The notes under the pieces were generated by a model that saw only the letters and a program-made list of their open reading frames with translations, searched no databases and was not told the origin of the DNA. Source: CAYRSS01 sp964426945 (GTDB lineage: Bacteria > Planctomycetota > Phycisphaerae > UBA1845). Taken from it: a stretch of DNA of 20,794 bases. The translations under genes and the position numbers were made by a program. Shown here piece after piece: positions 1 through 7,885 of this stretch (positions are counted from its first letter, which is position 1; every line of letters begins with the position of its first letter). The stretch is from the NCBI GenBank assembly GCA_964426945.1, contig CAYRSS010000064.1, positions 1 through 20,794 of the forward strand. Direction: 5' to 3'.

Positions 1-2368
1 TGGTTCGCGAGAGGTAGGTGCCGACGCTCTTCAGATCGCGGCAGAGCATTTCCATTGCGGCCACGCCGCCGCGTTCCATCGCCACCAGGAAGGCCGCGAA
101 ATCCGGAAACGGCGCGCCTTCGCCCCAGAGTCCGAGCCGTTCATACGGCGCCATGTGCCGGGCTTCCGTCGCGCCGGTCGCACTGAAATACCGCACGCGC
201 GCACGCGGGAAGAGCCGTTGCAGCGTGATGCCCATGTTGCCGCGGAGCGTGCCTTCATCGACGGTCGCCTTTCCGCCGTGCGGCGTTGCCGCGGCGTTCT
301 TCATCAAATGAGCTTCGTCAAAGGCGATTACGCCCTCGAAGTCCGGCCCCAACCATTCTGTAAGCTGCTTGAACCGCTGGCGGTCGCCGTCGAAATCCAT
401 GCTGAGCATGGTGTACGTCGTGAAAAACACACCTTCCGGGGTGGTCACGCGGTCGGCCGTCTTGAAGCGGGCCTGATGAATGATCGGTAACGGCAGCCCG
501 ACAGCGCTGCGATCCCGCTCGGCGTCGGCCACGAGCTGGTGCGACGCGGAGACGTGCACGTGCTTCGTCCGACCCCGCTCATACTGCTCGTACATGAATG
601 CGTAGATCTCACGACCCTTGCCGATGCCTGTGCCGTCGCCATTCCAATGTCCACGCCGCGAGCCGTTCGGCAACAGTGATTCCGTCGCCTGGCCGGCGTA
701 GATCACGTCTTCGATTTGAATGTCCGAGATGCGGCCTTCGCGAACTACATCGACAGGCAATTGAAGCTGATAGGTGGGATCAGGCGGCTCGACCGACGCC
801 ATCGCCACGGATTCCACCACACTTGCCGGATGCGATTCTGCGTCAACGACGAGGGCCTTCTGAACACGGTATACCGCATAAACCGAGCCATCTTCAACGT
901 GCAACGGCAGAGGAGGGCCGCGCTCCTGCTTGCCGATTGTCATCTCAACGCCAGGCGGTCCAGCGTGCTGAGCACCAGCCTCGCCCCCCATACCTGCATC
1001 TTCATGGTCTCTCTCGGCAGGATCGGTCGCTCCCACTCCAGCGTCGCCGTTATCGCCGCTCGAACGAGGCGCGGTCGGGTCGCGACCAGTCGATTCCAGA
1101 GCATCCAGTCGTCCACCGTCACGAATTCCCCCGGCTCCGCCGGGCAATCGTCCGTTCCCTCCTCCAGCAGGCGAGAGATCAGCAATAAGATTGGATCGCA
1201 GTCTCGCGGAGGTGCTTCGCGAGCCATCGAAACCAGCGCCGCGACCGCCCTCGACCGAATTGAGTTTGCGTATTCGCCCATAAACATCCTCCTCTGCGAA
1301 TTGCTTCAAATGGTCCCACGCTTGATGCAGTGACAAACCAGCCGCCGTAACAATGCTGGCCTCATCGTCTGTCGAGCCATCGTTGTCGATTACGATGATC
1401 TGATGATCAAAGGTTGTGCCGAACTTGCTGTACGCATTGCCGTCGATGCCGATGTTCGCTCGCACGCGAAAGCGCGCCTCGATCTCAGCCCACCATGCGC
1501 GAAACTTCGGTCGGTCAAGCGCCATGCCGCGCCCGACAATGGCGACGAGCCGGCCGCCTGGTTTGAGCCTTAGCAGCGCCTGCTCGACGTGCCGCGCGCC
1601 AAAAGCCGTGCTGTGGCCATTCACGCGGCCACCGGTTGCCGAGAACGGCGGATTCATCACGACAGCATCGTAGAAGCGATCTGCGGGCAGGAGGTTGTCG
1701 AGCCGTTCCGCATCGAACGCCGTTGGCGTGAATCCCTGAAGCTCCAGCAACGCGCGCCGACGCCCGTCGATCTCGTTCGTATCGACGCACGCGCCGGCGA
1801 GCCGTGCGAGGACCGCGATGTTTCCCGTCCCTGCGCTAGGTTCTAGAACGCGCATGCCCGAACAGAGTGCCGCGGCGCTTGCAACGAGAATCGCTTCGGC
1901 CGGCGGTGTGCTGAACTGCTGAAGCTCGACCTGTATCGCGTTGCGCCGTACTTCACGAGGCATCCGCTCCTGCAGGGCGAGCAGAACTCCGATGGAGCCA
2001 GCAACGTCCACCAGATCGAGACCGGCGCGGGCGATCCGGATGTTCATGCCCGCCTCGGCTGCGTCGTACATGTCGCGCGCGTGGCCAGCCGCCCCACCTA
2101 ATGACCTACGGGCCACAGAATTGAGCAGCCGATTGTCGATTCGTGTGTTGGGCTCGTGTTCAAGCGTTGCTGCGATACACCGAGCGAGAAGAACCATGCC
2201 CGGAGTCGGGCGAGAGCGGTCTGGCCCACGCCGACGCGCGGCATCTACATCTGACTCGTTTCCTGCACCCGCCTCTTTCGAAACGACTCCGGTCTCTGCG
2301 ACATCGACAAGCGCCTGAGCCGGTGCGTGAATCGACCAGTTGAACTGAAGCTGTTCGGACTTCGCCAT
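1..2368 (-). CDS. N6-adenine methylase / Strawberry-notch-type helicase, C-terminus cut by window edge
   Basis: The minus-strand frame from ATG at 2368 stays open for 789 codons to the left edge. It has GGAG about nine bases before the ATG. Residues about 150-330 form a class I methyltransferase: motif I LEPSAGTGN (E176) and the catalytic NPPF at 239-242, typical of N6-adenine enzymes. A Gly-rich linker lies at about 355-475. It is followed by a Strawberry-notch-like NTPase: HPASVVESVAMASV, Walker A GDGTGIGK (K584), then DEAH at 684-687. The second helicase lobe lies beyond the window. Proteins of this architecture occur on phages, plasmids and integrative elements; phage P1 DarB, an anti-restriction protein, is a comparable methylase-helicase. 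It is transcribed divergently from the restriction operon. A protective or anti-restriction role on a mobile element is inference. Domain assignment is sure, exact role is not. Confidence 0.88.
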   Translation of the reverse strand, partial: MAKSEQLQFNWSIHAPAQALVDVAETGVVSKEAGAGNESDVDAARRRGPDRSRPTPGMVLLARCIAATLEHEPNTRIDNRLLNSVARRSLGGAAGHARDMYDAAEAGMNIRIARAGLDLVDVAGSIGVLLALQERMPREVRRNAIQVELQQFSTPPAEAILVASAAALCSGMRVLEPSAGTGNIAVLARLAGACVDTNEIDGRRRALLELQGFTPTAFDAERLDNLLPADRFYDAVVMNPPFSATGGRVNGHSTAFGARHVEQALLRLKPGGRLVAIVGRGMALDRPKFRAWWAEIEARFRVRANIGIDGNAYSKFGTTFDHQIIVIDNDGSTDDEASIVTAAGLSLHQAWDHLKQFAEEDVYGRIRKLNSVEGGRGAGFDGSRSTSARLRSNLIADLSPAGGGNGRLPGGAGGIRDGGRLDALESTGRDPTAPRSSGDNGDAGVGATDPAERDHEDAGMGGEAGAQHAGPPGVEMTIGKQERGPPLPLHVEDGSVYAVYRVQKALVVDAESHPASVVESVAMASVEPPDPTYQLQLPVDVVREGRISDIQIEDVIYAGQATESLLPNGSRRGHWNGDGTGIGKGREIYAFMYEQYERGRTKHVHVSASHQLVADAERDRSAVGLPLPIIHQARFKTADRVTTPEGVFFTTYTMLSMDFDGDRQRFKQLTEWLGPDFEGVIAFDEAHLMKNAAATPHGGKATVDEGTLRGNMGITLQRLFPRARVRYFSATGATEARHMAPYERLGLWGEGAPFPDFAAFLVAMERGGVAAMEMLCRDLKSVGTYLSRT
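940..1281 (-). CDS. Possible overlapping small gene inside the methylase-helicase linker
   Basis: This 113-codon frame is shifted against the large methylase-helicase frame and lies wholly within its linker. ATG at 1281 is preceded by a perfect AGGAGG (1293-1288 on this strand) at six bases' spacing. The product is Gly-poor, rich in Leu, Arg, Ala and Trp, and helical-looking, beginning MGEYANSIRSRAVAALVSMA. Its codons mostly end in G or C (runs such as CTG, GAG, GCG, ACG), whereas the large frame here encodes a low-complexity Gly/Asp/Arg stretch. I do not recognise the product. It may be a genuine overprinted gene, or an accidental open frame in GC-rich DNA. Confidence 0.3.
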   Translation of the reverse strand: MGEYANSIRSRAVAALVSMAREAPPRDCDPILLLISRLLEEGTDDCPAEPGEFVTVDDWMLWNRLVATRPRLVRAAITATLEWERPILPRETMKMQVWGARLVLSTLDRLALR

Positions 2369-2441
2369 TGAGTCTTCTCCAGGATGCAGGCCTAGGCCGT
2401 CATGATCGTTATGGCGGGCCTCGCAGGCCGTGTGCGGTTTG

Positions 2442-2451
2442 TTCGCGCGAA
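2442..2451. promoter_or_regulatory. Palindrome TTCGCGCGAA in the divergent control region
   Basis: The 195-base gap between the divergent methylase-helicase and the HTH gene has no ORF I trust. It holds this perfect 10-base palindrome, a second palindrome GGCCTAGGCC at 2389-2398, and a hairpin GGCCT-CGC-AGGCC at 2417-2429. Any of these could be an operator for the neighbouring HTH protein. That link is inferred from position only. Confidence 0.3.
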
Positions 2452-2482
2452 ATGCGAATGAGGGTCCGGCAGAGCGGCCTGT

Positions 2483-2511
2483 TTGACAGAAACGACTAAC
2501 AACGATCAAAT
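2483..2511 (+). promoter_or_regulatory. Candidate sigma70-type promoter of the defence operon
   Basis: A perfect -35 box TTGACA lies at 2483-2488. After a 17-base spacer comes TCAAAT at 2506-2511, a 4/6 match to TATAAT. Transcription would begin near 2518, upstream of the ATGs at 2531 and 2564. No comparable promoter was noticed in the short gaps farther along the operon. Sigma preferences of this host are unknown. Confidence 0.5.
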
Positions 2512-2563
2512 TCGGCAGGTTAACGAGCCCATGAGCAAGGTGGGTCTGAGGCGCGAAGAGACC

Positions 2564-2782
2564 ATGGCAAAGAAGCCGACCGACGACGTAATGACGATCG
2601 ACGAGCTCGCCAACTATCTCAAGGTCGCCAAGTCCTCGCTCTACAGGCTCGCACAGAATGGGAGGATGCCTGGAAAGAAAGTCGGAAAGCACTGGCGTTT
2701 TCATAAAGGACTTATTGACCGCTGGCTTGCAGATGGCGGGGACACCAGCCCGAAAACTCGCGCGCATCGCCGTAACGCGTAG
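2564..2782 (+). CDS. Excisionase-family helix-turn-helix DNA-binding protein
   Basis: A 72-residue protein with the HTH_17/excisionase pattern: MTIDELANYLKVAKSSLYRL (helix-turn-helix), then GRMPGKKVGKHWRF, the typical wing, then an I-DRWL helix. Such proteins bind DNA as small regulators or recombination directionality factors. I chose ATG 2564 because the product then has the usual family length. ATG 2531 and TTG 2483 are in frame, but the TTG lies inside the proposed -35 box. It is the first gene of the operon, 85 bases before the Res-like gene, so it may autoregulate the cluster or mark a former mobile-element junction. No integrase is present nearby. Confidence 0.85.
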   Translation: MAKKPTDDVMTIDELANYLKVAKSSLYRLAQNGRMPGKKVGKHWRFHKGLIDRWLADGGDTSPKTRAHRRNA

Positions 2783-2867
2783 GTTCCCGAGGCGAACAAT
2801 TCGTCCCGCCTGGACAAGCGCGATCCTCTAGGCGACAGCATCCCGTGCTCTAGCACCGAGAGAACCC

Positions 2868-5800
2868 GTGGCAGACCTGTTCTTCGAAAAGCCGATCCTC
2901 AACTCGCCCTACGAATACCCGGCGAGGCACTGGCAGCTCGACGCGCATGGACAACCTACGAATCGGATCGAGGAGCGCCGACGACGTGCCGAGTTCATTA
3001 CTCCGATTCCGAAACCGAAGAAACGGCGAGCGACTGAGCAGCAGGAGTTGGTCTTCGACGAGGCAGAAGAAGTCTCGACTGCGAAGCAGCGGTACGAAAC
3101 GATGTCGATCGTTAACGCCGTGCGCGAGCGCGTAGACGGCTGGCGGCGGCTGCAAAGCCCTGATTCATGGAACGTCACGCCCGAAACGGCGCGGCTGCTT
3201 CAGCATTGGCGATACCATCCGTTCAGCAGCATTCGCCCGTTTTTTTGCCAGGTCGAAGCAGCGGAGACTGCGATTTGGTTGAGCGAGGTCGCTCCTACTC
3301 TCGGCAAGGATGGCCGCGTCATTTTGGACCACCTCGATGCAGCCAACGATCAGGCCAACCCGGGTCTCGCCCGTTTCGCCCTGAAACTGGCCACGGGCGC
3401 CGGCAAGACGACAGTGATGGCCATGCTGATCGCTTGGCAGACGATCAACGCCGTTCGCCGTCCGAACAGCAAGAAATTTACTCGCGGGTTTCTTGTTGCC
3501 ACACCCGGCCTCACGATTCGCGACCGGCTCCGCGTACTCCAGCCGAACGATCCCGACGCTTATTACAAGAGCCGCGAGCTTGTCCCCAATGACATGCTCG
3601 GCGATCTCGACCGAGCGAAGATCGTCATCACGAACTACCACGCCTTCAAGCTCCGTGAGACGATGGACTTGTCATCCGGCGGGCGTGCCTTGCTCGAAGG
3701 CCGCGTCCACCGCGAGAGCGACGAGATCAAGACGCTCGAAACCGAAGGGCAAATGCTCCAGCGCGTCATGCCCGATCTGATGGGCATGAAAACCGTGTTC
3801 GTGCTGAACGACGAGGCGCACCACTGCTACCGTGGCAAGCCGCCCGAGGCCGATGAAGAAGGCGATCTGAAGGGCGATGACGAGAAGGAAGCAAAGAAGA
3901 ATCGCGAAGCCGCGAGGCTCTGGATCTCCGGTCTGGAAGCGGTCGGCCGCAAGCTTGGAATCCAGCGCGTCGTCGACCTGTCGGCGACGCCTTTCTTCCT
4001 CCGCGGGTCCGGCTACGCCGAGGGGACGCTGTTTCCGTGGACGATGACGGATTTCTCGCTCATGGACGCCATCGAGTGCGGCATCGTCAAACTTCCGCGC
4101 GTCCCGGTTGCGGACAACATACCCGGCAGCGACATGCCCAAGTTCCGCGAGCTTTGGAAGCATGTCGGCAAGAAGATGCCGCGGAAAGGCCGCGGAAAGG
4201 GTGGCAAGCTCGACCCGCTTTCCATCCCCGTCGAATTGCAGACCGCGCTTGAAGCGCTCTACGGCCACTATGAGAAAACCTTCGAACTCTGGGAGAAGGA
4301 GAAGATTGCCGTTCCGCCGTGCTTCATCGTGGTCTGCCAGAACACGGCCATTTCCAAATTGATCTACGACTACATCTCCGGTTTCGTCCGCGAGGATGAC
4401 GACGGAACGGGCCAGCTTGTCGAAGGACGCCTGCGACTCTTCCGCAACTTCGACGAACACGGCAATCCGCTCGGCCGGCCGCGAACGCTGCTTATCGACA
4501 GCGAACAGCTCGAATCCGGCGAAGCGCTCGACGACAACTTCCGCAATATGGCCACCGACGAAATCGACCGGTTCCGCCGCGAAATTGTCGAACGCACCGG
4601 CGACCGCCGCCAGGCCGAGAAGCTCAGCGACCAGGACTTGCTCCGCGAGGTCATGAACACAGTCGGCAAACAAGGCCGGCTCGGCGACTCAATTCGCTGC
4701 GTCGTGTCAGTCTCCATGCTCACCGAGGGTTGGGACGCGAACACCGTGACGCACGTTCTCGGCGTCCGGGCCTTCGGCACGCAGCTTCTGTGCGAACAGG
4801 TCATCGGTCGCGCGCTTCGGCGTCAGTCGTATGACCTCAACGAGGAGAACCTCTTCAACGTCGAATACGCCGACGTGCTCGGAATCCCGTTCGACTTCAC
4901 GGCCAAGCCCGTCGTCGCGCCGCCTCAGCCCCCTCGCGACACGATCAACGTCAAAGCCGTTCGCCCAGACCGCGACGCGCTGGAAATCCGGTTTCCCCGC
5001 GTGGAGGGGTACCGCGTCGAGCTCCCGGAAGAGCGCCTATCTGCCACCTTCACCGACGACGCAACGCTTGAACTGACGCCCGAACTCGTCGGTCCCTCGG
5101 TGACGCAGAATCAGGGCATCATCGGCGAGGCGGTGGACCTGAATCTCGTCCACACAGGCGACCTGCGCCGCTCGACACTGCTATTCCACCTCACGCAGCG
5201 TCTGCTCTACACGAAGTGGCGCGACCCCGGCGAAGACCCCAAGCTGCATCTCTTCGGCCAGCTCAAGCGCATCACCCGCGAGTGGCTCGACGGCCACCTG
5301 GTCTGCAAAGGCGGCACGTACCCGGCTCAGCTCATGTATCAGGAGCTCGCTGACATGGCCTGCGAGCGCATTACGCGCGGCATCGTCAGCAAGCTCGTCG
5401 GCGAATGCCCAATCAAGGCCGTGCTGGACCCCTATAACCCGATGGGCTCCACGCGCTTCGTGAACTTCAACACGTCAAGGAAGGATCGCTGGCAGACCGA
5501 CGCCCGCCGCTGCCACATCAACTGGGTCATTCTCGACAGTGACTGGGAAGCCGAGTTCTGCCGCGTCGCGGAGAACCACCCGCGCGTGCGGGCCTACGCG
5601 AAGAATCACAATCTCGGCCTCGAAATCCCGTACAAGTACGGCTCCGAATCCCGCAGGTACCGGCCCGACTTCATCGTGCTTGTGGACGACGGGCATCCGC
5701 CGCATCCCGACGGCACATCAGACCTGCTGCACGTGATTGTCGAGATCAAAGGCTACCGCCGCGAGGACGCCAAGGAGAAGAAATCCACGATGGACACCTA

Positions 5801-5948
5801 CTGGGTGCCCGGTGTGAACAACCTCGGCAGCTATGGTCGCTGGGCCTTCGCCGAGTTTTGCGACATTTGGGAAATGCAGAGCGATTTCGAGCAGAAAGTC
5901 GAATCCTATTTCGACGAATTGATCTGCACCTACGTCAGGAGTGCGTGA
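2868..5948 (+). CDS. Type III Res-like restriction endonuclease (DEAD helicase + PD-(D/E)XK nuclease)
   Basis: 1026 residues, starting at GTG with only a weak purine-rich site before it. The N-terminus (FFEKPILNSPYEYPARHW) and overall layout match the BPTD_3080-type Res family as I recall it. Superfamily 2 motifs are in order: Walker A ATGAGKT (K180), DEAH 315-318, SATP 372-375, and motif VI QVIGRALR (Q644, R648). The C-terminal nuclease is visible as RPDF (D934) and EIK (E959, K961), a PD-(D/E)XK site. It would translocate on and cut unmodified DNA together with the Mod-like methylase encoded at 9463-12372. Two other genes (DUF262 and RT) now sit between them, which is unusual because res and mod are normally adjacent. 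All motifs look intact. Confidence 0.93.
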   Translation: MADLFFEKPILNSPYEYPARHWQLDAHGQPTNRIEERRRRAEFITPIPKPKKRRATEQQELVFDEAEEVSTAKQRYETMSIVNAVRERVDGWRRLQSPDSWNVTPETARLLQHWRYHPFSSIRPFFCQVEAAETAIWLSEVAPTLGKDGRVILDHLDAANDQANPGLARFALKLATGAGKTTVMAMLIAWQTINAVRRPNSKKFTRGFLVATPGLTIRDRLRVLQPNDPDAYYKSRELVPNDMLGDLDRAKIVITNYHAFKLRETMDLSSGGRALLEGRVHRESDEIKTLETEGQMLQRVMPDLMGMKTVFVLNDEAHHCYRGKPPEADEEGDLKGDDEKEAKKNREAARLWISGLEAVGRKLGIQRVVDLSATPFFLRGSGYAEGTLFPWTMTDFSLMDAIECGIVKLPRVPVADNIPGSDMPKFRELWKHVGKKMPRKGRGKGGKLDPLSIPVELQTALEALYGHYEKTFELWEKEKIAVPPCFIVVCQNTAISKLIYDYISGFVREDDDGTGQLVEGRLRLFRNFDEHGNPLGRPRTLLIDSEQLESGEALDDNFRNMATDEIDRFRREIVERTGDRRQAEKLSDQDLLREVMNTVGKQGRLGDSIRCVVSVSMLTEGWDANTVTHVLGVRAFGTQLLCEQVIGRALRRQSYDLNEENLFNVEYADVLGIPFDFTAKPVVAPPQPPRDTINVKAVRPDRDALEIRFPRVEGYRVELPEERLSATFTDDATLELTPELVGPSVTQNQGIIGEAVDLNLVHTGDLRRSTLLFHLTQRLLYTKWRDPGEDPKLHLFGQLKRITREWLDGHLVCKGGTYPAQLMYQELADMACERITRGIVSKLVGECPIKAVLDPYNPMGSTRFVNFNTSRKDRWQTDARRCHINWVILDSDWEAEFCRVAENHPRVRAYAKNHNLGLEIPYKYGSESRRYRPDFIVLVDDGHPPHPDGTSDLLHVIVEIKGYRREDAKEKKSTMDTYWVPGVNNLGSYGRWAFAEFCDIWEMQSDFEQKVESYFDELICTYVRSA

Positions 5949-5952
5949 GAGC

Positions 5953-7881
5953 ATGTCCAAAGAGGCGTTCAGGACGAATCCCGTTTCGCTCGAAGCGCTC
6001 TTACGCCAATGCGGCGACGGCAAGATTCAACTGCCTGATTTTCAACGAAGCTGGGTCTGGGCGGAGGATCGGATACTCAGCCTGATCGCGTCGGTTTCCT
6101 GCGCATTCCCGATTGGAGCGTTGATGACGTTGGAATCCAATTCCGGCGCCACGATCTTCGCCCGCCGGCCTGTTCAGGGCGCCCACTCTGGGGCAAACGA
6201 CATATCGCCGACGGAGCTGCTTCTCGACGGCCAGCAGCGCATGACATCACTTTACCAGTCCTGCATGCGTCGCGAAGTCGTCGAGACGATCACGCCCAAG
6301 AACAAGCTCGTGCGCCGCTGGTTTTATATCGACATCATGAAATCACTCGCAGTCGGAGTGGATCGAGACGACGCAATCTTCACGGTTCCCGAAGACCGTC
6401 GCATCAAGACGAACTTCGACAAGGACATACTCCTCGATCTCGCAGAGCCCGTGCGCGAGTACGAACAGCTCATGTTTCCACTCAATCGCGTGTTCGATTG
6501 GGACGAGTGGCAGGAGAGCTTCGGCGACCATTGGATCGCGAAGGGCGATGCTCCGAAGCGCGACGTGTTCAAGCGGTTCAAGAACGAGGTGTTGAACAAC
6601 TTCAAATCCTATCATGTGCCGGTCATCACGCTCGCCCACGACACGTCGCATGAGGCCGTCTGTCTTGTGTTCGAAAAGGTGAACACCGGCGGCAAGCCGC
6701 TCGACGCATTCGAGCTTCTCACCGCGATGTACGCCGCGCGCGGCCATAAGCTCCGCGACGACTGGCTTGGCGCGGACGGAAAGAAGGGCTTGCAGACCCG
6801 ACTGACCGAGTTTGGCCGTGCGGCTGATCAGTCGGCCGGCGTGCTCGCCAAAGTCGCGAGCACCGACGTGCTTCAGGCCATCGCGCTGCTCTTCACGAAG
6901 CGGGTCAGAGCTGAAAAAGAGGCGGCCGGAGTGAGTGAACACGATCTCCCCGCGGTGCGTGCGACTCGCCAATCGCTGCTGGACCTTCCGCTCGAAGAAT
7001 ACCTGCGATACCGAGATGCTGTTGAGAACGGGTTCAAACGTGCTGCGAAGTTCCTCCGCCAGCAGTGCGTTCACCGCGTACTCGACCTCCCGTATCAGAC
7101 GCAACTTGTGCCGCTCGCCGCAATCTTCGCCGAGATGGGCGAATCCGCCGAGCACGCCGGACATCTAGCCAGAATCGCCAGGTGGTATTGGTGCGGAATC
7201 TTCGGTGAGTTGTACGGAGGCGCCGTCGAGAGCCGCTTCGCAAAGGACATTGTCGAGGTTCCCGCGTGGCTTGCCGGAGGCGCTGAACCCGCCACCGTCC
7301 GAGACGGCGTGTTTCGCGCAGATCGCCTCCTCACGATGCGAACCCGCCTGTCCGCTGCGTACAAGGGCATCCACGCACTGCTCATGCGTGAGGGGGCGCA
7401 GGACTTCAGGACCGGGCAGGGCTACGACCTCACCGTCTTTTTCGACGAGGCTGTCGATATCCATCACATTTTCCCGCAGGATTGGTGCGACAAACGGAAG
7501 ATCGACGCCAAGATCTACGACTCTGTGATCAACAAGACGCCGCTGAGCTACCGCACGAACCGCATCATCGGCGGCGTCGCGCCGTCCGAGTACCTGGCGA
7601 AGCTCGAACTCGGAAAGAAGAACTCCAAAGGACAAATCGAGAACCCGCCGATTCCGGCGGATGTTCTCGACAGTTACCTCCGCTCACACTGCATTTCGCC
7701 GGAACTGCTTCGCGCTGACGATTTCGAGGGTTTCATGCGCGACCGCCGACGGGCGCTGCTGGCGCTGATCAGCAAAGCCACGGGCCATTCCATCGTTGAG
7801 GGCACCGCCACGGCCGACGAAGGCGAAGAGGTAAGCGACGAAGTCGCCCGCGACAGCGGCATTATGGCCGGAGTGGCATAA
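5953..7881 (+). CDS. DUF262 / HNH-type nuclease, single-chain GmrSD-like
   Basis: 642 residues from ATG 5953, with AGGAG 11 bases upstream; GTG 5941, overlapping the previous stop, is the alternative. The N-terminal DUF262 (ParB/GmrS-like) domain shows QLPDFQRSW at 26-34, LLDGQQRMTS with D92-R96, and FEKVNTGGKPLDAFELLTA in the middle. The C-terminus has DIHHIFP (H504, H505) followed by N527 and PLSYRTNR, an HNH/DUF1524-type nuclease pattern like GmrD. GmrSD proteins are type IV enzymes that use NTP to cut modified phage DNA; that activity here is inferred from family. It follows the Res stop by four bases and precedes the RT by four, so translation is probably coupled. Confidence 0.86.
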   Translation: MSKEAFRTNPVSLEALLRQCGDGKIQLPDFQRSWVWAEDRILSLIASVSCAFPIGALMTLESNSGATIFARRPVQGAHSGANDISPTELLLDGQQRMTSLYQSCMRREVVETITPKNKLVRRWFYIDIMKSLAVGVDRDDAIFTVPEDRRIKTNFDKDILLDLAEPVREYEQLMFPLNRVFDWDEWQESFGDHWIAKGDAPKRDVFKRFKNEVLNNFKSYHVPVITLAHDTSHEAVCLVFEKVNTGGKPLDAFELLTAMYAARGHKLRDDWLGADGKKGLQTRLTEFGRAADQSAGVLAKVASTDVLQAIALLFTKRVRAEKEAAGVSEHDLPAVRATRQSLLDLPLEEYLRYRDAVENGFKRAAKFLRQQCVHRVLDLPYQTQLVPLAAIFAEMGESAEHAGHLARIARWYWCGIFGELYGGAVESRFAKDIVEVPAWLAGGAEPATVRDGVFRADRLLTMRTRLSAAYKGIHALLMREGAQDFRTGQGYDLTVFFDEAVDIHHIFPQDWCDKRKIDAKIYDSVINKTPLSYRTNRIIGGVAPSEYLAKLELGKKNSKGQIENPPIPADVLDSYLRSHCISPELLRADDFEGFMRDRRRALLALISKATGHSIVEGTATADEGEEVSDEVARDSGIMAGVA

Positions 7882-7885
7882 CGCG

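Noticed and set aside
598..1333. Overlapping plus-strand frames across the left gene
   Set aside because: Arg/Ser/Pro-rich shadows opposite a methylase-helicase with intact motifs.
3672..4673. 333-codon minus-strand frame inside the Res gene
   Set aside because: It is the antisense shadow of a motif-rich helicase gene in GC-rich DNA, with no recognisable domain.
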